Shown here: one piece after another, positions 42,380 to 50,408 of the stretch | Numbering within the stretch: the first letter of the stretch is position 1 | How the letters are laid out: every line of letters begins with the position of its first letter | DNA from: WHSW01 sp963846165 | Lineage (GTDB): Bacteria > Actinomycetota > Thermoleophilia > Solirubrobacterales > 70-9 | Reading direction: 5' to 3' | NCBI GenBank assembly: GCA_963846165.1 | Contig: CAWJUU010000009.1 | Coordinates: 372,001-436,000 of the forward strand | DNA length: 64,000 nt | Notes under the pieces: model-generated | What the model was told of the DNA's origin: nothing | Seen by the model: only the letters and a program-made list of their open reading frames with translations | The model's database searches: none | Position numbers and translations under genes: made by a program

Positions 42380-43279
42380 TCACCCGAACGTGAACACGTA
42401 CGCCTCGGCGCCGCGCTCGAGGAAGGTGATCTCCAGGGTTCGTTCGCGCACCGCGTCGTCCTGGCGAATGAGCTGGTACATGCGGCCCTCTCCGAGCGTG
42501 CCGTTTCCGTCCTCGTCGACGTCGACGCCGTGTGACGGGCCAGGCGCCTCGCCGTCGAGGGCGAGGCGGAAGGGAATCGGCTTGCGCGCTCCGGAGGAGA
42601 GCACGAGATGCGCGTCGCGCGCGTGGAACCTGAAGGCGATGCTCCCGCCGGCCTCGTCGAGCACGACATTCTCACGCTCGACCGTCCACTTGCCCGCGAG
42701 GGCCCAGTCGTTCAAACGCAGGCGCTCGGGCAGTTCGTCGGGTGATTCGAGCTGGCCGGTACGCCCGTAGCCGAGATACGTCTCGGGCGTCCGCAGGTGG
42801 TCCCAGTCGGCCTCCGCCTCCACACCGAGCCCTTCGACGGAGACGAGCTCACGCTCGGCGCCCAGCAGACGCTGGATGACGCGCTCCGATTCCTCATAGC
42901 GTCCTTCGCCGAAGTGCTGGTCGCGGATGATCCCGTCGGCGTCGATGAAGTAAAGCGCCGGCCAGTAGTGATTGTCGAAGGCGCTCCAGATTTCGTATTC
43001 GTTGTCGGCAGCGACCGGGTAATCGATGCCTCGCTCCTTCGTCGCCCGGCGCACGCGGTCGATCTCGTGCTCGAACGAGAACTCCGGCGTGTGGGCTCCG
43101 ATGACGAGCAACCCGTCGTCTCGGTAGGCCTGCGACCACGCGCGGACGTACGGCTCCTGGCGCAGCCAGTTGATGCAGGTCAGCGTCCAGAAGTTGACGA
43201 GGACGACGTGGCCCTGTAGCTCGGCGGGGCCGAGTGGCTCGGAGTTGAGCCACCCGGTCGCCCCGTCGAAGAACGGCAT
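42380..43279 (-). CDS. Thioredoxin-like protein with DipZ-type C-terminal domain
   Basis: A 299-residue protein from ATG 43279 (MPFFDGATGWLNSEPLGPAE). The redoxin domain has VVLVNFWTLTCINWLRQEPY, then GLLVIGAHTPEFSFEHEIDR and NHYWPALYFIDADG. The C-terminal half (ETYLGYGRTGQLESP onward) is the carbohydrate-binding-like DipZ tail. The CxxC of DipZ is CINW here, so only the first Cys remains and disulfide exchange by a two-Cys mechanism is not possible. There is no signal peptide, so it is probably cytoplasmic. Confidence 0.82.
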   Translation of the reverse strand: MPFFDGATGWLNSEPLGPAELQGHVVLVNFWTLTCINWLRQEPYVRAWSQAYRDDGLLVIGAHTPEFSFEHEIDRVRRATKERGIDYPVAADNEYEIWSAFDNHYWPALYFIDADGIIRDQHFGEGRYEESERVIQRLLGAERELVSVEGLGVEAEADWDHLRTPETYLGYGRTGQLESPDELPERLRLNDWALAGKWTVERENVVLDEAGGSIAFRFHARDAHLVLSSGARKPIPFRLALDGEAPGPSHGVDVDEDGNGTLGEGRMYQLIRQDDAVRERTLEITFLERGAEAYVFTFG

Positions 43280-43314
43280 CTGCACACGTTGGCGCAGGCG
43301 TTCGAACACGCCGC

Positions 43315-44526
43315 CTAGCGCAGCGATCGGAACGCCGCTCGCACCTCCGTCGAGAAGAGCTCCGGCTCCTCCCAAGCGGCGAAGTGGCCGCCTCTGTCGA
43401 CCTCGTTGAAGTACGCGAGGTCGGGGTAGGCCACCTCGACCCAGCTACGCGGGGAAGCCCAGACCTCGTTGGGGAACGTCGTGAAGGCGACCGGCACCGA
43501 CGCCGGCGGAGGGGGCTCAACGGCGAAGTGAGCCCGTGCTCGTCCGTCCTCCCAGTAGTCGCGGGAGGTGGAGGCCCCGGTGCCCGTCAGCCAGTACAGC
43601 GTGACGTTGTCGACGATGTGCTCCTTGGTCAGGTTCCCGGTCGGCCCGCCGTCGACGAAGGCGCCGGCGATCTTGTAGTAGCCGTCCGTGTCGTGGTCGA
43701 GCATCCAGGCCGCCAGCCCGACGGGTGAATCCAGCAGGGAGTAGCCGATCGTCTGCGGCCGGGTGGCCATCTCCAGGAAGTAGCCGGAGCCGTCCGTCGT
43801 GAACGTGCTGAGCGCATCCTGCGCCGCGCGTTCCTGCTCGGACTCCACCGGCAGCTGCTCGGGGACACCGGGCACGACCACCGCCGTGAGCACGTTGATG
43901 TGGACGCCGAGCAGGCCCTCGGGGGCCTGGCGGGCCATCGCATCGGTGACGACGGCTCCCCGATCGCCGCCCTGGGCGACATAGCTGGTGTAGCCGATGC
44001 GGCCCATCAGCTCCGCCCAGGCTTGCCCAATGCGAGCCGCGTCCCAGCCGAGCTCGGCCGGCTCACCCGAGAAGCCGTAGCCGGGTATCGACGGCAAAAC
44101 CAGATGGAAGGCGTCCGCGGCGTCGCCGCCGTGCGCGGTCGGATCGGTGAGCGGTCCGACCGTCTCGAGCAGCTCAATCACCGACCCGGGCCAGCCGTGC
44201 GTCATGATCAGCGGCAACGCGTCCTCGTGCTGCGAGCGCACATGGATGAAGTGGAAGTCGACGCCGTCGATCTCGGTCTTGAACTGAGGCAGCGCGTTGA
44301 GTTTCGCCTCGCACGCGCGCCAGTCGTACTCGTTCTGCCAGTAGTCGGCCAGGGCCTTCATCGTGGCCAGCTGGACGCCCTGCGACCGATCGTCGACTAG
44401 CTCCGTGGTGGGCCAGCGCGTCGCCGCAATGCGTTGACGGAGGTCGTCCAGAGCCGCTTCCGGAACCTCAACTTGGAAGGGCCGGATCTCTGTGGCGCGC
44501 GACGGCTTTTCGGTCGTGACTGACAT
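43315..44526 (-). CDS. Epoxide hydrolase (EHN-domain alpha/beta hydrolase), copy 1
   Basis: A 403-residue protein. The EHN lid domain is at the N-terminus (IRPFQVEVPEAALDDLRQRI). The oxyanion motif is MTHGWPGSVIELLE, the nucleophile Asp lies in VAQGGDRGAVVTD, and the catalytic His in DRGGHFAAWEEPELF. The Tyr-bearing lid is present. It opens epoxides to diols in the cytoplasm. AAAAGGAGACCCAT before the ATG is a strong ribosome site. It is about 50% similar by eye to the next gene upstream, so the two arose by duplication. Confidence 0.9.
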   Translation of the reverse strand: MSVTTEKPSRATEIRPFQVEVPEAALDDLRQRIAATRWPTTELVDDRSQGVQLATMKALADYWQNEYDWRACEAKLNALPQFKTEIDGVDFHFIHVRSQHEDALPLIMTHGWPGSVIELLETVGPLTDPTAHGGDAADAFHLVLPSIPGYGFSGEPAELGWDAARIGQAWAELMGRIGYTSYVAQGGDRGAVVTDAMARQAPEGLLGVHINVLTAVVVPGVPEQLPVESEQERAAQDALSTFTTDGSGYFLEMATRPQTIGYSLLDSPVGLAAWMLDHDTDGYYKIAGAFVDGGPTGNLTKEHIVDNVTLYWLTGTGASTSRDYWEDGRARAHFAVEPPPPASVPVAFTTFPNEVWASPRSWVEVAYPDLAYFNEVDRGGHFAAWEEPELFSTEVRAAFRSLR

Positions 44527-44649
44527 ATGGGTCTCCTTTTGGGTTTAGTGACGGCGACTTACTCGCCGCTGAACGGGTTGAGCAAGAGCAGGGCGCTGCG
44601 GTTCCGCGGCGCCGAGCGAGGGCGTGTGCGGGCGCTTCACCACAGTCAC

Positions 44650-45855
44650 CTAGCGGAGCTTCCGGAACCCCGTGCGGACCTCCTCCGACAAGAGCGCCGG
44701 CTGTTCCCAGGCCGCGAAGTGCCCGCCCTTATCGAGCTGGTTGTAGTGAATGAGGTTGGGATAGGCCTCCTCTGCCCAGTTCCGCGGCACCTGATAGAGC
44801 TCGTCAGGAAAGACGCTCACGGCTACCGGCACGGAGACGCCCTTCGGGTCGAAGAAGCCGAGCTTGTTCTCCGCATAGAGACGTCCCGAAGAGACCCCAG
44901 TGTTCGTCAACCAGTAGTGCGTGATGTTGTCGAGGATGTCGTCTCGGGTAAGGCCCTCCGACTGTCCGTCGAAGACACGGGCGATCAGCGCCAAACTAGT
45001 CGCGTCGTGGTCGAGCATCCAGGCCGCCAGGCCGACGGGTGAATCCGCAATTCCGTACAGCGCCTGTGGGTGGGTCCCCAGCTCGATTGCATAGCCCACG
45101 TCTGTCGCGAAGAAGTCCTTCAGCTTCTCGTAGAGACGTGTTTCCTCGTCGTTGAGACCGGGTGGCGCCGGGCCGCCGGACTGGACTGCCGCCGCGACGT
45201 CGGCTCGAACAGCACCAGGGAAGTTGGTGTGGATACCGATCAACCCCGGAGGCGCCTGTACACCCATCAGATCAACGATTTGCCCGCCCCAATCGCCGCC
45301 CGTGGCGACGTAGCGGTCGTATCCCAGGCGCTTCATCAGATCGATGTAGGCACGTGCGATGTGCTCGGGGCCCCAGCCGGTCTCGGTTGGCTTCCCTGAG
45401 AATCCGTAGCCCGGCATCGACGGGATCACCAGATGAAACGCGTCGGCTGCGCTCGCGCCGTGTGCCGTCGGATTGGTCAGTGGATCGATGATCTTCAGCT
45501 GCTCGATGATCGAGCCCGGCCATCCGTGCAAGACGATGAGCGGCAACGCATCTTCATGCTCGGAGCGAACGTGAATGAAATGAATGTCCAGCCCATCGAT
45601 CTCGGTGATGAAGTGCGGCAGGGCGTCGAGTTTCTCTTGGCACTTGCTCCAGTCGTACTCTGTCGCCCAATAGCTCGCGAGCGCCTTCATCGTCGCGAGC
45701 CGCGGACCCTGCGAGAGATCGTCGACGGTCTCCTTTTCTGGGAAGCGCGTGGCGGCGACGCGCGCACGCAGGTCATCGAGATCCGACTCGGGGGTCTCGA
45801 TCGTGAACGGACGGATCGCTGTGGCGTCCGCTGACTTTTCGGTCGTGACTGACAT
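44650..45855 (-). CDS. Epoxide hydrolase (EHN-domain alpha/beta hydrolase), copy 2
   Basis: A 401-residue paralogue of the previous gene. It starts at ATG 45855 (MSVTTEKSADATAIRPFTIE), because both copies share MSVTTEK and the longer frame adds unrelated residues. The motifs are LHGWPGSIIEQLK, the nucleophile in VATGGDWGGQIVDLM (canonical GGDWG) and DKGGHFAAWEQPALL. It is separated from copy 1 by 123 bp, so each may have its own promoter. It lies divergent from the ANTAR regulator, which could control it. Confidence 0.9.
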   Translation of the reverse strand: MSVTTEKSADATAIRPFTIETPESDLDDLRARVAATRFPEKETVDDLSQGPRLATMKALASYWATEYDWSKCQEKLDALPHFITEIDGLDIHFIHVRSEHEDALPLIVLHGWPGSIIEQLKIIDPLTNPTAHGASAADAFHLVIPSMPGYGFSGKPTETGWGPEHIARAYIDLMKRLGYDRYVATGGDWGGQIVDLMGVQAPPGLIGIHTNFPGAVRADVAAAVQSGGPAPPGLNDEETRLYEKLKDFFATDVGYAIELGTHPQALYGIADSPVGLAAWMLDHDATSLALIARVFDGQSEGLTRDDILDNITHYWLTNTGVSSGRLYAENKLGFFDPKGVSVPVAVSVFPDELYQVPRNWAEEAYPNLIHYNQLDKGGHFAAWEQPALLSEEVRTGFRKLR

Positions 45856-46048
45856 GCGGCTCCTAACGTCGGTGGCTGCGGCGCAGACCGTTTGAGGTCG
45901 GTACGCCCATACACCGGCCGAGGGTCGGAGCCGGAAGGATTTCGCTCGCCGAGGTTTGAGGCGAAGCGCACAACCAGCATACACCCGGACGCAGGTGGCC
46001 CTCGGAGGGCGCTCCCTAGAGCTAGACTCGGGACTGACTGGACCGTCG

Positions 46049-46642
46049 ATGAGCTATCGCGAGACCGAGCATCTCCGGGTGCTGATCGCCAACGAGCGCA
46101 AGGATCGGCTGGCGCTCGTCGCACCGATGGTCGCGAACCTCGGTCATGAGGTGATCGCCCGCGAGATCGACGTTGCGGACGTCGGGGTCGTGACCGCCAG
46201 GGAGCGACCCGATGTCGCGCTGGTCGGCCTCGGCAAGAGCTCGGAGCATGCCCTCGCCTTGATCGACAAGATCGTGCAGGAGGCCGCGTGCCCGGTGATC
46301 CTCCTCATCCACGCGCCCGATCCCGCCTTCGTCAAGGAGGCATCGAAGCGCGGCATCTTCGCCTACATCACCGACGCCGAGGTCGACGATTGGCAGAGCG
46401 CCATCGACATCGTGCTTCGCCGGTTCACCGAGTACCACGACCTCGAGGGCGCGTTCGGCCGCCGCGCGGTCATCGAGCGAGCCAAGGGCATCCTGATGGA
46501 GCGTCATTCGGTCGACGACTTTGACGCCTTCGAGATGATGCGCGACCAATCGCGCCGGGGCAATACCAAGCTCGCCGACGTCGCGGCCGCCATCGTCGAA
46601 GGCCATCGGCTGCTGCCGAAGCAGCCGGACCTCACCTCCTGA
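46049..46642 (+). CDS. ANTAR-domain response regulator (RNA-binding antiterminator type)
   Basis: A 197-residue protein from ATG 46049. The N-terminal receiver-like domain (LRVLIANERKDRLALVAPMV, ERPDVALVGLGKSSEHALAL) lacks a clear phosphoacceptor Asp at the usual place but has RPDVALVGL. The C-terminal ANTAR domain is GRRAVIERAKGILMERHSVD, DFDAFEMMRDQSRRGNTKLA. ANTAR proteins bind paired hairpins in mRNA leaders and prevent termination. It is divergent from the epoxide hydrolases, the last gene of module 1. No ANTAR target hairpins were recognised in the window. Confidence 0.88.
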   Translation: MSYRETEHLRVLIANERKDRLALVAPMVANLGHEVIAREIDVADVGVVTARERPDVALVGLGKSSEHALALIDKIVQEAACPVILLIHAPDPAFVKEASKRGIFAYITDAEVDDWQSAIDIVLRRFTEYHDLEGAFGRRAVIERAKGILMERHSVDDFDAFEMMRDQSRRGNTKLADVAAAIVEGHRLLPKQPDLTS

Positions 46643-46798
46643 CCCGGTAACTCGTCTCTTAGCGTGACGCGGACGATCCGGACCACCCCTCCGTGGGCAG
46701 TCGCAGCGTGCACGACGTGGGCGCCCAGGACCCGCCGAGCTGATGTCGCTTCCGCTTTCACGCGTGAGAGCAGCAGCCAAACCTGCTTACGCCCTACT

Positions 46799-46932
46799 GC
46801 TTCCGCCGCTTCCGCTTCCGCCGCTTCCGCGCACCCAACCGTGCACCGAACTCCGGACTTCGTGCGTAACTAGGAGGACCTGGTGGAACCTCACAATCGC
46901 TTGAACAAGCCAGATCCCCTCCCTCGTCACCG
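46799..46932. repeat. Right arm of island module 1, homologous to 60,391-60,497
   Basis: It begins with tandem TTCCGCCGC-type units (46799-46831). The stretch GCACCCAACCGTGCACCGAAC, CTTCGTGCGTAACT, CGCTTGAA and AAGCCAGATCC then runs up to the att copy and is matched in order, about 80% identical by eye, by the 107 bases before the att copy at 60,498. Repeated TGCACC/CGCACC words are candidate integrase arm sites. The same word recurs in the integrase 3' end at about 36,850-36,880. Confidence 0.75.
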
Positions 46933-46976
46933 ATCATAATCCGAAGGCCGTGGGTTCGAGTCCCTCCTCCGGCATC
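46933..46976 (+). repeat. att copy 2: 3' end of tRNA-Met
   Basis: 44 bases identical to 36,751-36,794, including the GAAGGCCGTGGG variant, preceded by CG instead of the tRNA 5' half. It is not a tRNA gene. It marks the right end of module 1 and the left end of module 2. Confidence 0.9.
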
Positions 46977-47362
46977 AAGTACCTGCAAATCGACCGCTTT
47001 CTCTCCGACTGATATTCGGACGCAACGAAAGCGTGTCGGGCCACACCGCAAACAGCCGAAAACAAGAGACGGCTCCGACTCGACCAAGCCGCGCTTAAGC
47101 GCGTAGCGAATCAGCTGAGCTCCGACCCACGTCCCGAGCTTCTCGAGGATGCTGGCGCGGTCCCTGAGCGGCGTGCGCGGCGAGCAGGTCTGCTCACCGG
47201 CCGCGACCAGAATCCCATTGGGCGGACAACGCCATCGATACCGGTACGTGAACCGCGCGATCGCCGCCGAGCTGCTCGCGGGGAGGTCGAGGCGATCGCC
47301 GAGTGACCGGAGCTTCGATCACGAGGCGATCGCGCGCACCAAGGCCCACGTGGACGCCACGA
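46977..47362. other. Left end of module 2 without an intact gene
   Basis: 386 bp following the att copy. The minus strand reads KAVDLQVLDAGGGTRTHG toward the att site, comparable to the tail of the intact integrase (ETPALQGFQDAGGGTRTHG), so an integrase remnant is possible. The plus strand holds an open frame (47149-47427) with no recognisable domain. Nothing else was found. Confidence 0.4.
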
Positions 47363-50128
47363 CTAGACGGGCATTGCTTGCCGGGTGGGCTCGGGCAGCG
47401 CCGACCGAAGGTCGCGGCGGGAGCTGATCTCGAGCTTCGCGTACACCTTTCGCAGGTGCCATTCCACCGTTCGCGGACTGAGGAACAACTGGGACGCGAT
47501 CTCGGGGTTCGTCAAGCGGTCGCGGGCCAGCCGCGCGATCTGTTCCTCCTGCGGGGTGAGCTCGTCGCGGGTGTCATCGCGCCGGCTGCGGGCCTTCTCG
47601 CCGGTCGCTAGGAGTTCGCGACGGGCACGCTCGGCGAACGCGTCGGCGCCGATCGAGGCGAGCGCATCGTGCGCCGCTCGCAGCTGCTCGCGCGCATCCA
47701 CACGCCGGCCCTGTCGCCGCAGCCATTCTCCGTACAGGAGCCGCCCGCGGGCGAGGTCAGGCCGAAGTTCGGTCCGGCTAAGGTGATCGATGGCCTCTCG
47801 ATACAGGCGCTCGGCCTCCTTGCCGTCGTTCAGCAGCGCGTGCCCGCGCGCGAGGATCCCGAGCGCCCAATCGCTGTCGGTCCCGCTCGCGTGCTCGGCG
47901 AGTCCGGCGGCGGCACGCTCGGCGAGCTCGGCGTTCTGCGTCCGGCTGGCCGCCTCGACCAGCTCGCTCAGCGCCCACCTGGACAACACCATCTCGGGTG
48001 TCTCCTCGCTCGCCGCAACCGCGGCCACGACTGCCTCCTCGTAGCGGCCGAGCCCGTTCATCACCATGGCTTTCGCGTAGTGCGCGAGCTGCACGGCCGT
48101 CCCGTTATGGCGCGGCGTTGCCTCCCTGATCGTGGCTTCGATCAGGCCAGTCGCCTGCGCGGCGTCGCCGCGATGACCGGCGAGCACGAGCGCCGCGTAC
48201 GGGTCGACGAGCGCCCCGGTTGCCGTGCTGACAGCCTCGGCCTCCGCGACGAGAAGCGCTGCCCCCGCGTAGTCCCCGCCGATGGAGAGGACCTCGCTCA
48301 TGATGTTGTCGCCGACCGCGAGGACCTCGAGCGCTCCCGCCTGCCGGGCGACCTCGACCTCGCGCGTGGAGATTGTGCGACAGGCGTCGTAGTCCCAGAC
48401 GTATACGGCGGCGATGGTCGCCAGCCAGCCCCACCGGAGCATCTCCTCCGCGGAGACGTCGGGGCTGGCGAACGCGGTGACCGCGTCCTGTAAGACCGGT
48501 TCCGCGGCGGCGCGCCCTTCCGTGAACACCATCGCGAAGCCGTCGAGCAGCAGATCGCAAGGCCGGGGGACGCCAGCCGGATGGGGCCCGGCTCTCACGG
48601 CGCGAGATACGTCGAGCAGACTGCCGGCGGTTGCGAGTTGCCCTGTGAACAGCGCCGCGCTCCACGCGTCGAGATACGTGTCGCGCGAGAGAGACGCGTC
48701 AAGCGGCTCGAACTTCCTCGCAGCCTCGAGCAGAAGCGCGGGACCCTCGCTGCCACGATCGTGGGCGAAAGCCAGCTGAGCCTGCAGCAGACCCAGGCGT
48801 GCCCGTCCGAGCTCATCCAGCGGCCCGGACTCCGCGGCCTCGATCAGCGCGAGCGCGGCGTCGAACGCGCCGGCTTGCAGGCTGGCCTGTGCTGCGGCGA
48901 GCAGGCGTTCGGCGCGGCGGGCCGGATCGACGGTCAGGTCGGCTGCGCGGCCCAGGAACGCCGCCGCCGCGGCGAAGCCGCCGCGGCCCTGCGCGCGGTC
49001 GGCGGACCGCTCGAGCTCGTCGGCGACCTCCTCGTCCGGCCCCTGAGCGGCGTGCGCGCGGTGCCAGGCACGGCGATCCGGTTCGAGACCGGCGTCGGTC
49101 ACCTCCGCCAACGCTGCGTGCGCGCTCCGGCGCTCGCCCTCCGACGCCGACCGATAGACGGCCGACCGCACCAGCGGATGCCGGAAGCGAACCTTCGCCC
49201 GGACGTCGAGCAGGCCGTCCTGGGTCGCGGGCGCGATCGTCGCGTTCGGGATCCCGAGCCGCTTGGCGGCGCGCCACATGACCGCAGGATCTCCAGCCGG
49301 TTCCGCCGCCGCGACCAGGAGCAGGAGCCGCGTCTGCTCGGGCAGCTCGTCGAGCCGGCGCTCGAAACTCTCCTCGATCCTGCCCGACAGCGGGACCAGA
49401 TCCGGCATCCCGAACCCCCCGGCCAACTCGGCGGTCGAAAGCCCTCGCGGGAGCTCCAGCAGCGCGAGCGGGTTCCCCCGGGTCTCGGCGACGATCCGGT
49501 CGCGAACGCGGTCGTCGAGGCGGCCGGGGATGACGGTCGCAAGCAGGGCGCGCGCATCTTCGTCGTCCAGCCCGTCGAGGAGAAGCTCCGGCAGGCCGCT
49601 CAGCTCCGCCGCCGCGCCGGGCTCGCGCACGGCGAACATGAGCGCGACGGGTTCCGCAAGGAGGCGCCGGGCCACGAACCCGAGTACCTGGCGAGAGGCT
49701 TCGTCCAGCCACTGGGCGTCCTCGACGATGCAGAGAAACGGCTCTTCGTCGGCGACCCCGGCGAGGAGGGTCAGGGTCCCGAGCGCCACGAGGAAACGGT
49801 CGGGTGGATCCCCGGACGCGAGCCCGAGGGCGACACGCAGGGCCCGCTCCTGCGGTGGCGGCAGGCCGTCGAGCCGGCCGAGCATCCGTGCGAGGAGCTG
49901 ATGGAGTCCCGCAAACGGCAACTCCATCTCCGATTCGACCCCGGCGATCTGAGCGACATTGAAACCAGAAGCCTGTGTGGCGACCTCCTGCAACAACGCC
50001 GACTTGCCGATCCCCGCCTCGCCCCTGACGACCAGGACGGAGCTCCGCCCACCGCGCGCGTCCCGCAGAAGCCCCTCGAGCGTCTCGCGCTCGCTCAGCC
50101 GGTCGCGAAACCCCCGGTCGTTGGGCAT
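47363..50128 (-). CDS. LAL-type (large ATP-binding) LuxR-family transcriptional regulator
   Basis: A 921-residue regulator. The N-terminal AAA-type ATPase has Walker A VVRGEAGIGKSALLQEVAT and Walker B FLCIVEDAQWLDEASRQVL. The middle 500 residues are helical repeats of the TPR kind. The C-terminal LuxR helix-turn-helix is ELTPQEEQIARLARDRLTNP then EIASQLFLSPRTVEWHLRKV. It probably activates the divergent MMPL operon from the shared 280-bp region (50,129-50,408) in response to an unknown ligand. Length is typical of LAL regulators. Confidence 0.9.
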   Translation of the reverse strand: MPNDRGFRDRLSERETLEGLLRDARGGRSSVLVVRGEAGIGKSALLQEVATQASGFNVAQIAGVESEMELPFAGLHQLLARMLGRLDGLPPPQERALRVALGLASGDPPDRFLVALGTLTLLAGVADEEPFLCIVEDAQWLDEASRQVLGFVARRLLAEPVALMFAVREPGAAAELSGLPELLLDGLDDEDARALLATVIPGRLDDRVRDRIVAETRGNPLALLELPRGLSTAELAGGFGMPDLVPLSGRIEESFERRLDELPEQTRLLLLVAAAEPAGDPAVMWRAAKRLGIPNATIAPATQDGLLDVRAKVRFRHPLVRSAVYRSASEGERRSAHAALAEVTDAGLEPDRRAWHRAHAAQGPDEEVADELERSADRAQGRGGFAAAAAFLGRAADLTVDPARRAERLLAAAQASLQAGAFDAALALIEAAESGPLDELGRARLGLLQAQLAFAHDRGSEGPALLLEAARKFEPLDASLSRDTYLDAWSAALFTGQLATAGSLLDVSRAVRAGPHPAGVPRPCDLLLDGFAMVFTEGRAAAEPVLQDAVTAFASPDVSAEEMLRWGWLATIAAVYVWDYDACRTISTREVEVARQAGALEVLAVGDNIMSEVLSIGGDYAGAALLVAEAEAVSTATGALVDPYAALVLAGHRGDAAQATGLIEATIREATPRHNGTAVQLAHYAKAMVMNGLGRYEEAVVAAVAASEETPEMVLSRWALSELVEAASRTQNAELAERAAAGLAEHASGTDSDWALGILARGHALLNDGKEAERLYREAIDHLSRTELRPDLARGRLLYGEWLRRQGRRVDAREQLRAAHDALASIGADAFAERARRELLATGEKARSRRDDTRDELTPQEEQIARLARDRLTNPEIASQLFLSPRTVEWHLRKVYAKLEISSRRDLRSALPEPTRQAMPV

Positions 50129-50408
50129 GGGCCAACGATAACCCCACTTGGCTCGCTGAGCGCGCCCCTCGACGCCCCGGCCAGTGTCCTATTGGAACGG
50201 GAGACGCTCGAGCATACGGAGGCTTACGAGCTCGCCGGCGGTCCGCGCCGACGTTCGACGCAGAGCAGGAGGCGAAGGCCGGCGCCTCCCTCTAGACCAG
50301 TGGACGAACCAGGGGTTTCCACGGGCGCGACCCCGGAGCAGCTAAGCCAAGCTCGTCGGCATGTCCGACCAAAGTCCAACGGGCTCGCAACAACGAAAGG
50401 CCTAACCC

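Noticed and set aside
46799..46831. CRISPR or tandem-repeat array from the TTCCGCCGC units
   Set aside because: Units are 6-9 bases with no spacers and only about four copies. No cas genes are present.
46933..46976. Possible further tRNA-Met genes at 46,933, 53,940, 60,498 and 63,564
   Set aside because: Each copy holds only the part from the anticodon loop to the 3' end. The 5' half is missing, so they are att fragments.
46794..47087. Proteins ending in GGGTRTHGLRIM or MPEEGLEPPTRGL
   Set aside because: These peptides are translations of the tRNA 3' end on the minus strand, not independent genes. Used only as a hint for integrase tails.
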